This document shows positions 11,608 to 25,774 of a stretch of 64,000 nt of DNA, in pieces. The position numbers and the translations under genes are program-made. Where the stretch lies: positions 24,240,264 through 24,304,263 of the forward strand of contig JASFXZ010000007.1 in NCBI GenBank assembly GCA_032209605.1. Direction: 5' to 3'. The stretch comes from Mactromeris polynyma (lineage: Eukaryota > Mollusca > Bivalvia > Venerida > Mactridae). The notes beneath the pieces are model-generated. The model saw only the letters and a program-made list of their open reading frames with translations. It did not search any database and was not told the origin of the DNA. Positions within the stretch are counted from its first letter, which is position 1, and each line of letters opens with the position of its first letter.

Positions 11608-14540
11608 CTGGTTTTTGTATGACAATAAGTGACGTAAACAGACTGGGTCATGCTGCGACTATTCCAGCTATTAGATTGAAGGAAGACTCTAGGCGGACAC
11701 CTAGGTAGAATCATCGACTTTCCGTATGTCAGCTGGGTGGCTTCCTCACTTTCTACATCCCAAAATGGATTCAAACTCGCAGCGATGAGGGGGAGAGGGG
11801 CATATGATAGGGAGTCTATTGTCAAAAGGTTACAGTTAAAAACAAAATGCTAACACTGTTCAACTGATGTCAACATAATGTAAGTGTGACCTAATGTAGC
11901 ATCTACCATATCTATTCAGTTTTTATTACAATACGTTGCGTAGTAGCCTTATCCACGGATCAATTTCAGCTAGAATTGAATAGCCTGTGTGGTATCTCAC
12001 TTAGAAACTTTGCCCCGGAAAATTTGTCTCAAGTCTTGGATTCTTTATCTGCAGCTTGCAGCTTGCTAAACGAACATTCCAATTTTGTAATGTTGCGCGA
12101 TAGATATCTCATCTCGGATTAATGAAATGGGAATCGATGATAAGATCCAATATAAATCTTTGCGAATGAAATGAATATTAAGTATTCAGTAAACACAATC
12201 CACTCAGAGAAGCTGTAAAACAAATTAAACGGACACGAGTGCGGATGATGGTAATTATATACTGATATAAACAATCATGTGTATACAATAAATGATACGA
12301 TTTCATGTTTCTACACTTCTCTTCAAAGCTACTGTATGGTTATGATTATGATTTAAAGATCTGCGACCGCACTGAGGCAGATTGAATTATTATATATCAA
12401 TTATATAATATTGTGACTGAACTACGCTCTCGGGTTTGAAAGTCGCTGTTACCCGATTAAGCATCGCAGCAGTTGAAAATACGGTCAAACTAGATGTCTG
12501 TCTTACTGTGAAGGACATTGCTGAGGTCTATCAGTAGGGTTTGTTCATACTATTCCCTTAACTGAACAGATGACAATTGGTGTAATCATGTATTTGGCAA
12601 TTGTAAAAGACAGAAAAACAAAACAATTAATTACCAATAACTTATAATTGGCAAAAGCCAATTGCTATCAGAAAGTATTGCAGTATATTTCATGTGCCTA
12701 AGTGATTATTGTTACCCATACTATTTACTTTGAGGTCTCAAGCCCTTTAGACGCATACTATTCATTAATACTTATTAAGATAACGGTACTAGAAGTGAGT
12801 ACTTCGCCAAAATGAGTGTATGTTGTATTTAAAAGATTACGTTTCAAACGGTATATATTGATATTTATCAAACCTAACCATTATACATATTGCATTGGCG
12901 AATGCAATGGTGTCAAAGTAGTTCCGAAATATGTCTTGAATAATTTTCCTTCCGATTTTGTATTCTGGAAGACGTAGGTCGGTCATGCAATTAAGATTTC
13001 TTGCATTTCCACAGTATCAGTAAGTCATAAACTCCCTGATATGACGGTATGTATCCAAATCGCCGAAATGTGATAAACCCTTGCTATTTCCCGGATATCA
13101 GAAATGCCCCCGCTCTACTCATATGTATGCTTCATGCTGAATATTTACCAATATAACATGAATGTACCTATTGCTAGTCTACAGTTATTACACGTCAAAA
13201 CGCCCAACGTCCCCACATTATAACTGTGCTTATTAAAATTTCTTGCTGGAGACACCTTACTGGCGCCGTTGTCTTTGCAGCTTGCGGGAATCTTCAAATG
13301 CACCACTTTCATATTGTTTGATAATGTGGTTTGCAACATTAATATTTAGTCCTGCAAACATATGCAGTAAAGCATAGTTATAACAGACACCCTCGGGACA
13401 TTGAAACTGCTCTTTATATCAATTGTTCGCTACATTCATAATGATTTGAATGCGAAATGTGTGTAATACGCAAGGTTTACATCAGTATGATTGTCAATTG
13501 TATTTGAAGTGATAGGCTTCTAAATTAAGGCAAAGTGAAAATGTTTAAGTCAGTAAATGAAGGGAAATATGACTTTGGTGTAATCTTTGTATTTTTGTTT
13601 GCGGACAACTCGCATGTATTACATTTTACCGTATACTGTGTAATTATCAAAACTTGTCTTCCTTATTGCATATATTGAAGTAACATCAACATGTTAAAAA
13701 CTAGAAGAAGACTAATTGCATGCCTTACGGAATATTAGACACAGTTGTGCACTGGGACAAAACAATCCTTAATTTGTTCATATATATGTATCACTGCAAA
13801 CTGATTTAAGACAAGTAATACTAGACATTTACATAATTTGGTTAAGTTTCCACGAAATACAACTTGGTAAAAGGAACGAGGCTATAATCATTGAACAAGT
13901 GCGTCAGACGGGACATTGACATTTATAGTTAGAATGCAAACTTGGCAATGGGATGTTGTATGCTGAAAACCACTTCCTGACATTATTCCACCAAATTGGT
14001 TCCTTTATGATTTATGTAGTTATTTATAGTATACGTGCAGTGTAAATCATATATGGCTAATGTATGGTTTTATAAAATAATAATACATTCGCATTGATAA
14101 ATACATTGCTGGAACAATGGTGGATTATTGTTATTGTATTACCGCAATCCATATAATAAAACTGTCACTTAAGTATGAAATAGATTAAGATAGAAACTTT
14201 AAATTTAAATTATTTTTTCACTTTACAATGATTCAATTAACAGTGTCAATTAAAGATAAATTGGAGGAAGAGAACACTTTAATTCCTTTAAATGTGTTGA
14301 TTGTTTTGAATACCGTAACAACTAAACCGAATTATTCAAATCAATAACGACAAAATGAGAGTTGTTGAAGCGAACAAAGCCTTTTTTTGTTGCATGCCAA
14401 CACGTGAAGTGGTTTTGAACTAGATGTACTAAAATAAATTTGTTTAGTATTATTTGTGATATAGAAATTGATATTTGTCAAATTTAATAATCAGAAAGCG
14501 CCTTATGCCAAGTATTTAGTGACAAGTATAATCGTAAACT
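11608..14540. other. No gene recognised
   Basis: Nearly 3 kb of AT-rich sequence with scattered frames under 90 codons (for example 11565-11825 and 13145-13339 on the - strand), none with a recognisable domain or splice pattern. Confidence 0.4.
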
Positions 14541-14645
14541 ATATATGAAATAGTGTTAAGTACTTAGTAAACTAAACTTTAAAAAAAAAAACATATATGA
14601 AATAGTGTTAAGTACTTAGTAAACTAAACTTTAAAAAAAAAACAC
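14541..14645 (+). repeat. 52-bp tandem duplication ending in poly-A
   Basis: Two almost identical copies of a unit starting atatatgaaatagtg and ending in 9-11 A residues (copy starts at 14541 and 14593). They differ only in A-tract length. Confidence 0.95.
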
Positions 14646-14754
14646 ATCCCACAATGAAAGAAATGTCTGTCACACAATATTGTAAACAGCTACCCTCCTT
14701 TATTTTCGGTAACAAGCCAAGTAATTTCTTATCATCCCAGTCCAACATCAGCAT

Positions 14755-14840
14755 ACATACACCCTATAGTTTTGTGTCAGCTGTTGTTTCCCTGTGATCT
14801 GTATGGGAAGGTATTGTCTGGTGGAATTTGCGTTCCTTGT
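14755..14840 (+). repeat. Dispersed repeat family A, copy 3
   Basis: Core only: ttgtttccctgtgatctg, then tatgggaaggtattgtctg. More diverged than the other copies. Confidence 0.45.
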
Positions 14841-15057
14841 ACCATCTTCCTTTAGATAGTTAGTAAAAAAAGAACAAAATGAATGATTAAGACGAACAGG
14901 AAATGTCACACACAAAGGCCACAACCTCTGTACATTATTCGTGAGATTATGGCCACTCATGTCCATGTCAAGTTTCGAATCAGGGATCTACCATTAGCGA
15001 TATAAGAAAAAAGGACATTGATAAATTCAGCATACAAACGCGAAAATAAAAAGCACA

Positions 15058-15503
15058 GGCCCCATGTTCACAAAGGATCAACTGATCTGGATCAACTTGA
15101 TACATTAAAATGTTTGCTATTTTTATGAAGCAATTGAAAACTTTTTCCAGCAATTTTCATAAACATGCACAAAAATACCTAAAACTCTTCTAATTAACGT
15201 CATGAAAACATACTAAAATTCACCTTGATGTTGAATAATTGATTTATTATACTTATGACTAAAACTGATCTAGAGCAAATCGGGATCAATTTTCCAAAAT
15301 CGGTCTTAATTTATTAATTTTCGTCTTTTTTCTTAATAAGCATGACATTTGAATTTAATGTCTCAAAAGTTTTACAGGATGTTCATATCTGTCACAGTAT
15401 GTAAAAAGATTTAGCTTTGAAAATAAATTTTACAAGGTTTGACAGATCCTATATTTGATCTTGATCCTGATCCTAAAAACTGATTCTTTGTGATGACGGG
15501 GCC
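15058..15503. mobile_element. MITE with ggcccc terminal inverted repeats
   Basis: The left end ggccccatgttcacaaagg and the reverse complement of the right end (ggccccgtcatcacaaag) match with a few differences over about 22 bp, and agatc/gatcc-rich sequence follows both. The 446-bp interior has no transposase. No target duplication is obvious, so the superfamily is not assigned. Confidence 0.7.
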
Positions 15504-16690
15504 AGGGAAAGACAAATTTACAAGACAGGACCTCTTAAGTCAGATTCCTTGGTTATGACATGAAATCAAAATAAGGAATATGCACAGAAATAAAATGAGG
15601 CATTGCAGGAATAACACAGGCCTGCTTTAAACAATTGAACATAAACAGCATAACGTAAAAAGACAAGATTCTAGCAGCATGGGAACATTTTGGTAAATAA
15701 TCGGGTTTAATAATGTTTATTATAAACTCTTATTTAAAGTAAACACTAGTTTACGCGCCTGGTTGACACTATTATACGTGACAATTCCTCAACACTCTAA
15801 AAACATTCAAAATTATTCAAGGAAACACAATGTGTATAGTGTTGATTGTCGGAACTGATCTATTTAACGTATCATACATTTGGCAATTAATGGTAAATGT
15901 GGTGTTTTTTTACCAATTACTATCAATATTTCTGGAGAGGTTTGTTGATGCACATTCTGCTCGGCTGAGGCAGCACTTTCACTCTTTGATCCCGAAACAT
16001 TATCATATAGAATTCTTAAGCAAGAACGTCTGAGTAGGATGTCGATTTTGATCAAAATCGAGGAGGCAATTAAGTGAAAACGAGGCTCTGCTTATATCAA
16101 CCTTAAATTAAAACAATGCAAATTTTCTCCTACAGCCCGTTCCTAAATTTGGCGAAATGTTCATTGTCCCCATATGGGGCCGTATTATGAAGATATTACT
16201 ATTCTTCTGTTTTGTGCTTATCATTTCCGTTGTTGCTGCTAGGAATTGTCTCATTTAATTACTGGCAACCATTATATCGAGGCATGTTACGTTTATAAAT
16301 CAATATATCGTAAGTGCTTGAGTAATTTGTTCAAGGTATAATCAATATCACAATGTATGAGTATTGTGACGTGACTTTGATAGAGTTAAAATGAATATGC
16401 CGTCATCTATAGACTGTCAACATAATTTCTTTTAATCGCATCTGTAAGAAATATTCCCTGATAAAATACAGTTTCATGACAAACGTTTGAACACATATTC
16501 CCGAGAAAGTCACAGATCATTAAAAATTCAAATAACATTTTTAAATGCTTGTGGCACACAATATTCTGTTTGTGTACATGTAAAGTTGTGTGTTTATTCT
16601 TCACGCACCTCATACCCTTCCTTAAGTCTATATGGTCCGTGAAAAGACGATTTATATTGTTATTTCTGTCGTCTTGTTTGTTGGCGAATG
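15504..16690. other. No gene recognised
   Basis: AT-rich. Overlapping frames at 15830-16055 on both strands are short and unrecognised. Confidence 0.4.
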
Positions 16691-16694
16691 TTGA

Positions 16695-16775
16695 TGGAAG
16701 ATGTATTGGGTTGTTACAGGGAACGCCTTATACATAAAACAATGCCTCCACATACAGACCTGACAAAGCCAAACT
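16695..16775 (-). repeat. Dispersed repeat family A, copy 4
   Basis: On the - strand: aggtctgtatgtggaggc, attgttttatgtataagg, then cgttccctgtaac. This is the family core, here inverted. Confidence 0.55.
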
Positions 16776-17021
16776 TCTCCATCGAACGGTATTTTAAGAT
16801 CTCAATGCCCATTTATTCAACTTTGACACCAACATTACAGGTCCATTCCCTTTAAAGTATTACACATGACTCGCAATTACTTAAACTTTATTCGTGCTAG
16901 GAAAGTTAGGACTGTATTCAAGTTGTCAGCTGATGTAACAGAACATGACAACAATGGCAATCTAAATGTTTTAAATGAGTGCAATTAATTCAAAACTCAC
17001 GTCCCCATGTTAACCTTAATC

Positions 17022-17600
17022 TATCTATATATCTGTTTTTATCGAACCTCTTACGAGGACTGAGACAATGGTGCGCGCCAAGCCGCTAAGAAAACTTAAA
17101 AAGAAGTTAAAGTATAGATCTAATGAGGGATTTAAGAAAAAAAGAAAAACAACATTGATGTAAGAATGGTATAAAAATGTTAGTGCTATTAACAGTTTAA
17201 AAACAGGTGGGAATGGAGTCATGGTAAGATGGTATGTTCAATGTTGCTGAGTGCGACATTAAACTGTACTAGGGTGGGGAGACATGGACTATGAGGGGAT
17301 AGACTGTTCCACTAAAGAAAAATCCGGCGATAGAGTATGGTAGTGACGGGATGCTCTAGTTAGAGGGGTGAGATAACCATGGATGGAAAGTGCAACCAAA
17401 TCAATTGTTATTTTGTACATGAGGGACAGTCTAGAGTCAATGCGTCTGAAGTCTAACTTCAGACTATCTAGCATTTCCGTAACACTAGATGTGCGTCCAC
17501 AGTCAGATATAGCCATTCTTTGGACTGACTCTAGCTGATTTATAAGAGACCGGGAAAAGGGAGACCATATTCCAGCTGGGGTCGCACTAGGGTCTGGTAA
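17022..17600 (-). pseudogene. Non-LTR retrotransposon 3' end (reverse transcriptase C-terminus)
   Basis: On the - strand from about 17598, the translation reads TLVRPQLEYG, then (after a frameshift) INQLESVQRMA and RTSSVTEMLDSL, followed by a stretch with MYKI and YLTP. This is the usual order in the C-terminal part of non-LTR reverse transcriptases: LVRP-LEYA, a K-LE-VQRRA segment, RTSSVT-ML, LTMLYKI, YLTP. The 3' untranslated part follows and ends near 17022 in a short microsatellite (atatagatagat), typical of RTE/CR1-like 3' ends. It is 5'-truncated and frameshifted, hence dead. Confidence 0.75.
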
Positions 17601-19726
17601 TTACCTGATTTTCCAAGTTTGTAACATACGCAACAAATTATGTTGTGTGAATCGAACAGATTGCAATCTGTTGTTAATGATCCTTAAGAATACCTTTGGA
17701 CAAGGCGTTGGAAGAGGATTCTTTTCATTGTATGATCGTAATAGACAGCAGTATTTAGTATATGAACCTTCATAAAAAGGAATAAAGTGGTCAAGCAGGA
17801 AATGCAATAAACAAAGTGCACGGTGACCACAAAAGCACAAAGACGCAAAATGATACATACGTGTAAACATTAACATAAAAAGCCATAAGACAGAAATATT
17901 AATGATGCGCGAAGATAAAATTAAATGTAGGTTCAACGTATTCAGTATTTTACAATGCCGAATATTGAACTCCACTTTCTTCACTTACATCGTTTTATGT
18001 ATGACAAAAGTTTTCTTTATCGTAGAAATAACTTCTTCGTGTACACTTTGTTATTTACGAGTACATGTATATCGTTTACTGCCTGTTTATATAAACAATA
18101 CTTCATTATATCAATTACGTTCATAGTTGGCATAAACTTCGACCCATGTCATTGGTATCGGAAATCTTGTATGACTAAGACCCGCACTAGAATGATCAAG
18201 TATCAAGAAACCATACAGATATAAAATACATCGTCTCCGTTTCAAATGCAATGAGGTGATGTTTTTAATGTAATGTTTGTCTGTCTTAAGATGATGCTTC
18301 AAGTTAAACGTGTTTCACACCATTGTCTGTATGTTGCACTAGTGATTGAACATCTCAAAAGCATGTCATTTCTTTCTTATTCCCAACGGCGATATTACTT
18401 TGTGTATGTATGAGACAATGTAGAGCAACCAACATTCACCAAGAAGCAATATCTCCTCTCAAAGATCCCCTGAGTAAAAAATACTCATATAGTGGAGAAA
18501 TGGAGGTGGTAGTAGGGCGTAAAAGTAATACATATGGAAATGGGGAACGGAAATCACATGTATAAAAGAAAGAGAATAAAACAAAATAACATGTTGAGAA
18601 ATAATACCGGGTTTTATCACAATCGCTCTAATTTTTTTATTTATTTATCAATATTTTATCGTTCAAGGATAAAATGAAACAAGAAATATATTGAAAAAAG
18701 ATGGCCGGTGCTATTTAAACGTTTGCCCAATCCGCATCAAGGTATCAACAGTTGGTTTAGTGGTTAACGTAAAAAATAACACTGATATGCAAAGAGCAAA
18801 GTCAAGTTAGTACGACTGTGCCGAAAATGACCGTGATGGCACAAAGACGTATAAGCTGCATCAATTTCATGTAAATACTTCAATCAACCAGTCTACGAGT
18901 GGAAGAGAAGTATTTTCTCCACATTAAAGTAATAAAAGTTGACAATTTAAGCAGAAGCAGGGCATGTGATGAACATTAAATTCGTGTTGTTTAGTTTTGA
19001 CTTAATGCATTCAACCCGTTGAATAAAAACAATAGGAGTTGCTTTGCTATAATAATATTTTTCTTCAACTCGTTCAATAAATCCTATGTCAATACAACAC
19101 TGATCTGTTAGCATATATGCATCTAGAAGCGCTACTTCCAATTTGTCTTGGATATTTACATAAAGCATGTTTTACTACCAATGAATACATAAGTCCTTGG
19201 TTTGCGTTGTATGGAAGATATTGACGTAAAGTAATTGGTGCATAGCATGGCAAAGGGTAGGGTCCAATTTTTTTTGAAAAAAATATAGATTAAAAATATA
19301 ATTATTTTAATTATACAAATTGTGTAGTACTTCAGCGTGTGGGACGTCACAGTAAGAGACCTTTGAAAGTTAATCCAGGTGTTATTTCATTTGAAAATAA
19401 TACATCGATATTAAAATTTAAAATATATTAGTTGTTAAAGTACTTATTTTAATACATGATATATGTTACACAAGCCTCAATTAGTAATACTGAAGGCCTA
19501 ATGCATATATGAAATATATTGGTAAGAAATACACAAGTGATTCCGTACTTCAATCATATTTCAATACCATAGGTCAATGTCTAGAAGAAATTTAAACAGT
19601 TTTATCCAATGTCAGATGCAAGCATAATAATGATATAAAACTGTTTGAAACTCGCGAGATACCGTAATTTATCGATAATGCGTGATTGCTCATTTGGAAA
19701 TAATTAACGAGGAAGCAGGGTAGGAA
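17601..19726. other. No gene recognised
   Basis: A 127-codon frame on the - strand (17601-17984) and shorter frames at 17.9-18.3 kb on the + strand have no recognisable domain. A tRNA A-box-like fragment (ggtttagtggttaacg) lies at about 18754. Confidence 0.4.
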
Positions 19727-20085
19727 ATACTACAAAGTACACAAAATACCACAAGTTCACGAAATACCACAAAGTACACAAAATACCACAAGTTCACGAA
19801 ATACCACAAAGTTCCCGAAATACCACAAAATTCCCGAAATACAACAAAGTTCACGAACTACCACAAAGTTCACGAAATACCACAAAGTTCACGAAATACC
19901 ACAAAGTTCCCGAAATACCACAAAGTTCACGAAATACCACAAAGTTCCCGAAATACCACAAAGTTCACGAACTACCACAAAGTTCACGAAATACCACAAA
20001 GTTCCCGAAATACCACAAAGTTCACGAACTACCACAAAGTTCACGAAATACCACAACGTACACGAAATACCACAAAGCACACAGC
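19727..20085. repeat. 19-bp minisatellite, about 18 copies
   Basis: Unit aaataccacaaagttcacg, with variants ttcccg and acgaacta. The - strand open frame of 63 codons in it is a by-product of the array. Confidence 0.95.
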
Positions 20086-22093
20086 CAAGCCGTACAAGGA
20101 GACATGCACATATTTACATATAAGTAAACACTTTCACAATCAAAAGGGACAACACAAAAACATAAATACGGGTGGAAATAGGAGTACCGTATTGGAATCG
20201 ATTGAGATAAAAACGCGAGTTCACGGGTGCATCCAACTGATTCTACAATTACCCAAATAAGACGAACAACGTAGGCTAGCGTGCAAGTACCACAAATTTG
20301 TTCAGTTAGTTAGGGTAAAACCGACCATGGACCTAGTACCTGGTTTGCTGAAAGCGTTTTCTGTACTCAAATCTTGCAATCATGAAACGACAACTCTGCA
20401 GGGAATTAAATATTGAGTTTTTGTAATGACCTGAGTGCAGTCTCTGAGCTTCCAACTATCGTTGTTTTATCAATTCAGCTACAAAAGTTCACTGCCAAAT
20501 TTCATAAGTTTTGCTAAAACTTTCAGAAGGAATATTGTTGTAAGACGTATGTTTGGCGTTCAACCAGCTCGTACTAATACAAAGATAACGATGTTTTCAA
20601 TAATGTTATATACAGTTGCCAGAATATGGCAATGTATTCAGTTACGATTACTCATAATCGAAATAACAGTACTATGACAGTCCCAAGTAGATATTATGCA
20701 ATATACACAAAAATAACCGGTAAATAATTGTTCTAAATGTCTATGTTTGAGATGCATTACCCAATGTTCGCCCACCCTTATGCTGGGAGTCGTCCTGTAA
20801 GGATTTGTTATTAATGAACACTTTTCGATATATAGCAAATATTTGTATGTTTCGGTGTAATTTCGAAAGTCATTTAACCGAGTGAACAGCGGACGCAATA
20901 CTTGAAAATTTATGTCAGATGCTCATGATGATCATAATGTTGTGGTAAGAATCGTTAAATCCATTAACTTTACACACCTTTTCATTTTGACAGAAAAGGA
21001 AGACAACTGCTCCTTAACGTACAATTTAAACAAAGGGGGAGTACTCTATTTAGGGCACTCAACGGAGATTTTTTTGTGGAAAAAAGTAGTCCGTTTCAGT
21101 GAAATTAACAAAATTATTGGATGAAATTCACCATTATTTCGCGGTAAACCATCGGAAAACATGAAATGAAAATATATATATGTCATAGCGGAATCAGTGC
21201 ACTATCTTATATTTTGTCTTGATTCGTCTGAGGATGTGAATGTGACGTGCCCATCCCTGACCCACATTTTCACTCATACATTCATATCTTGCATTTCTAA
21301 AGTCTCGTACATCAGAACGTTAATTTCCGTTACTTCACCCGCAAGTGACTCGTTTTTATCGTTTTCAGGAAACAAGTTTATTAAATATAGTTATTTATGA
21401 CCCCCCATGAAGTATACCGTATTAGTGTAATATATCATATAAGAGAACACAATTAAATCTTGTGTGTGATGAAGATTAACTCTAGATGTTTTGCTTCGAG
21501 AATTCCGCTGAATCAATATGAACAGACACTGAAGGTAGAGATGTCAAGACAAAACATCCATTATTATCGTATTACTGTGAGTTTTGCGAATCGTTTCAGA
21601 AGACTTTAGCCTAAATTAACATTATACGACACTGTTTTACTAATTAGATAGAAAATCAGTATCCGGGCATCTATGCCAGACTAGACAATGGTTACAGAGG
21701 AGTGTGTACGCCAACAAAATTAGCCTCTTTGTCATTACACGGAAAGCCTGTATGTTTCTGTACAATGGTAATTCGTAATCATTGTTCGCTTTACGAAAAC
21801 GGATTCTCAAGTATATGTCGTCTTTATTCGTTTGTTTGTGCGCAAAGAGGAACGTTAACCAGACCAAGGTTTTACAAAGAACTGCCACAATAGTATCACA
21901 CTTTACCACGACGAACGAATCGATGCGTAAATAAAATAAGACATTAATGTTATTGTTTTGACGTAGAAATGACGCAATACAAATAATCTGCCACTCAACG
22001 CAGTCATCGATTTCGAACTAGAATGTTTTGTTTCCATATTTTATTTCATCTATGTGATTGATAACTTCACGCACTATCTATACAATATTAAAA
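20086..22093. other. No gene recognised
   Basis: AT-rich with several 60-90 codon frames, none recognisable. Confidence 0.4.
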
Positions 22094-22282
22094 CAGTCAA
22101 ACCTGTGTAAAAGACCACCTGCGAACATAGACCACTATTGCAAAACCTGTCTGCAAAGACCATCAATTTTATCTCTCATCAGACCATTTTCAATGATATT
22201 TAATCTGTTAATAGAGACCACCGGTAAACAAAGACCACATTTTGCTGTTACCATGGGTGGTCTTTACAGACAGGTTTGACTG
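22094..22282. mobile_element. MITE of Tc1/mariner type (cagtcaaacctg ends)
   Basis: Perfect 12-bp terminal inverted repeats (cagtcaaacctg / caggtttgactg) extend imperfectly over about 27 bp, with agaccac on both sides. The right flank is TA and the left is AA, so a TA target duplication has probably decayed. The 189-bp interior repeats the agacca motif and is non-coding. Confidence 0.85.
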
Positions 22283-23732
22283 TATATACATTAAATTGTC
22301 AAATCTACAAAATACGCGAGGGGAAATTCACTTGACAGAAAGATTTAGCCACCCCATATAAAAAAGCGGGTGGACATTCATTCCACCATAACGACCGACG
22401 AACTATATTTTTATCTTTATTTTAGTTACGCATGAATATATAACCCGGTCCATTACATTTCAAAATAGGTGTATTTAGTGTTTTCCGTGCGCTAGACGGA
22501 GAAATAAACGTGATTAGGTTTTGACAGAAGAGTTAATCAAACGCTTACTTTAGATTACGCACGAGTGCATTTACTTAGCACCTAAATTGACATGGAACAG
22601 TCCTGCGAGTTCGTGCACCTGTTCGCGGACAATCTATATTATACATTATATATACTATTATCGCAAGCACGAGATGTTTGTTTCAACAAAACGTCCATTT
22701 AAATAGATTATTATTGTATCAATGCATTGTCAGATTTGTAATGATCTTACTGTTTACGTTTAGTGAGCATTTGGAATAATATTGAAATGATAAATTAATT
22801 AAACTGTTGTTGTTTTGGTGCAACATTTTACTTACTCTATTTTTTAAAATGTTAATATGATTTAGCTAATCACCATTATTTGACCCAAAATGTCCCCTTT
22901 CTAGTGTACGTAGCACAAAAATGATAATAAGTTATGACTGAATCAATACTTTTCAATATTTGCACCGATTTAACCACTGTCCATTTAAATTTATTATTTG
23001 ATTTATTCTACTTGCTTTTTCTGAAAACCAACGCACTGAGCAGTTAATGTGTTATAATGTTTTGCCATGTAGGACCCGTATATATCATATACTGATCTTA
23101 GTGATCTATACAATCACACTGTGTATTTTCTTATCGCGACATGCAATCTATGAAAGTTGATATATAACCTTGTATTAATAGATTTGATAAGTTAGATTGA
23201 TGTATATGCTGCTCCAAATGATGTTGTTTCTTCTCACAATCAATTCTTGTGTTTCGTTTCGACAAGACCTGACTAAGTGAAACGTTATATTACAGTATTG
23301 TATTGCAATAATTGATTTATACCAAATAATTAAAGAATATTTTGATATATAATTTCGGCAAATTTGGCATTCGTCAGATGAACTAGTGTACATGCTAAGG
23401 ATACAATAATTACGGGTTAGTTATGTATATATATAAACATACTCATCTCCCCCCACGTTGTTCCTTTTACTTTACTACATATATAATGTTTACGTGTATG
23501 TCATGTTCTCTTTGTTTAGTGTTGTTGTTGTTTAATGCCATGTCATGTATAATCACTAAAAAGTGGAAATAAAGGACAGTATACTGATTCAGGTTATTGA
23601 ATAGCCGTTACGTGAATGCACGAATGAGACAGACATACCAAACAAATAGCGTAACACACTTTATAGCGAAGAAACACATCTTACAATAAAATTTGGTTAA
23701 ATATATGTTAACATTTTGGTCTACTAAATTTT
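22283..23732. other. No feature seen
   Basis: AT-rich, without a supported gene. Confidence 0.45.
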
Positions 23733-23979
23733 GTCGGTCTAATTCCAAAGGGGCGTATGTTGCATTTCATTACTTTCGAGAAAAACGCGATTGAAGTTTT
23801 GGAATGTTCTAACTTTTAACGAGTTACGCCCTATTGGAATTGCATTTTACGTTCAAACTATAAGTTCTATATGATTGTATATCAGCTCATTATGTAGAGC
23901 TTGAAAAGAGGATTCCAACGATACCCAACACTCATTTTCTTCAAAAAATGGACTTACGACCCTTTGGAATTAGACCGAC
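23733..23979. mobile_element. MITE with 25-bp terminal inverted repeats
   Basis: Left gtcggtctaattccaaaggg and the reverse complement of the right end match at 24 of 25 positions. The 247-bp interior has internal echoes of the end (ccctattggaatt; gaggattccaac). No target duplication was found and the superfamily is not assigned. Confidence 0.85.
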
Positions 23980-24584
23980 GTAATTACTCCGTCAAAGCTG
24001 ATTATCATAAACTGAGCATTTATGTCACAGAACATAGCAATGACTTCGATCTGTTGAAATGCTGGTAATCAAAAAAGCATCCGGTTCAGTAATTTTATGT
24101 AGACAAATATTCCCTCTATTTATGGCACAGGCTCGTTTTCCGTTGTTTTGCATCGTTTACTGAAATAACTGTAAATTACCCTATAACCATTAAAACTTCA
24201 AATTGAATCAAAGAGAACACGCATGTTCCAAATATAGTATACAGCCGTCTTATAATGTGTGTAACATTAAGGATCGCGTCATTGTGTTGTGCTGCTTCAT
24301 CAATAAACGTAACTAAACTACAGAACAAACCCCATGTCTCCTACTGACAGTACAATTCCAGGTTTCTGACGCTTGTAAAATGAATTTGATAGCTCGAATG
24401 CTTGCAGACTATGGATGTAATACATGTAGTACCTGATGGTAAAACATTAACCGACCGATTGTTCTGTCTAAGAACTAGAAATAATAAGCATGTGTCTCGT
24501 CTAGCAAACTACCATCAACTATATGATTTGTTAGCGCAGCCGTATTGTGCTTGCTTTTGCTACTGCGTCACAGTGGTGCGTAAG

Positions 24585-25096
24585 CCAATCATAACTAAAG
24601 TTAAAGGTCGATGTAAATTTTGGACAGCCGAACTTCGTTTGTAAACCGGGCGGTGATTTGTTAAAAAATCTGCACTTTGTATGGGCTGGAATGAATAAAT
24701 TCGTCTTTCCTAAATGATGGTTTGAATGCAGACATACGAATCTATGGTTGTGCTTAACATCCTTGCAGACAGTTAGTAGACTTTTAAGTACTGACGAATT
24801 ATTGTCGCAGTTTTATGTACTTTATACCTCAATATAAAAGCCAATCATAACTAAAGTTAAAGGTCGATGTAAATTTTGGACAGCCGAACTTCGTTTGTAA
24901 ACCGGGCGGTGATTTGTTAAAAAATCTGCACTTTGTATGGGCTGGAATGAATAAATTCGTCTTTCCTAAATGATGGTTTGAATGCAGACATACGAATCTA
25001 TGGTTGTGCTTAACATCCTTGCAGACAGTTAGTAGACTTTTAAGTACTGACGAATTATTGTCGCAGTTTTATGTACTTTATACCTCAATATAAAAG
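24585..25096 (+). repeat. Identical 256-bp tandem duplication
   Basis: Bases 24585-24840 recur without a visible difference at 24841-25096. A diverged relative is at 4960-5215. Identity points to a very recent duplication or an assembly artefact. No product is encoded. Confidence 0.95.
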
Positions 25097-25774
25097 AACC
25101 CCACAATTAGAGGTTAATCAATCTTATGTTAATCAGCCAAGTCATCAGTAATTAAGACACAAAGTACCTTGAAAATAGGATTAATGTTCGACGAAATCAT
25201 GTTTGCTTAAAATTGTACTTTCTTGACCAAATCAAGAGGACTTGGAGACAAATATTGCCTCAGCTTTTAACGCCTTTATCGATTCGAAAGTTTTAATATA
25301 TTTGATAATTATAGTTTAAAATAGACATATCCGGTTATTATTCATTACACATCGTATCTTATCTTTAATTTAGACACAAGGTAAATGCTTACATATCCTT
25401 TTAAAGGTACAAGTACTTGTTTTTAGAAAAATGAATACCCAAGTTGTGATTGATAGTTCAATTGGCAATGCTCCCAATGATTCTGTATTCGTGCGATAAC
25501 TCAAGATCTTAACCAATAAAACTTCGACATCTTGCCTTATTGCAATGTGTGCCGATCACTTTTTGTTATCGTATATATACACGATTTGAATATATTAAAT
25601 GCCTGCTCGCTCGGACGATCGGTATTCAGAGTGAGACAAACCAATTGGAATTCAACAATTTGTGTTTAAACTAATAGTTTACGTTTAATGTAAGTAGACA
25701 TACTGTCAAACTTATGCTGACAGTAAATAAATTATGAAGATGATCTGATGCTAAGTCTGCAGTTTTGTGTTAAT

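Noticed and set aside
17601..17984. 127-codon frame on the - strand as a gene
   Set aside because: No recognisable domain, no splice partners; it lies just upstream of the reverse transcriptase remnant but does not extend it.
19727..20085. CRISPR-like array
   Set aside because: Units abut without spacers; it is a 19-bp minisatellite in animal DNA.
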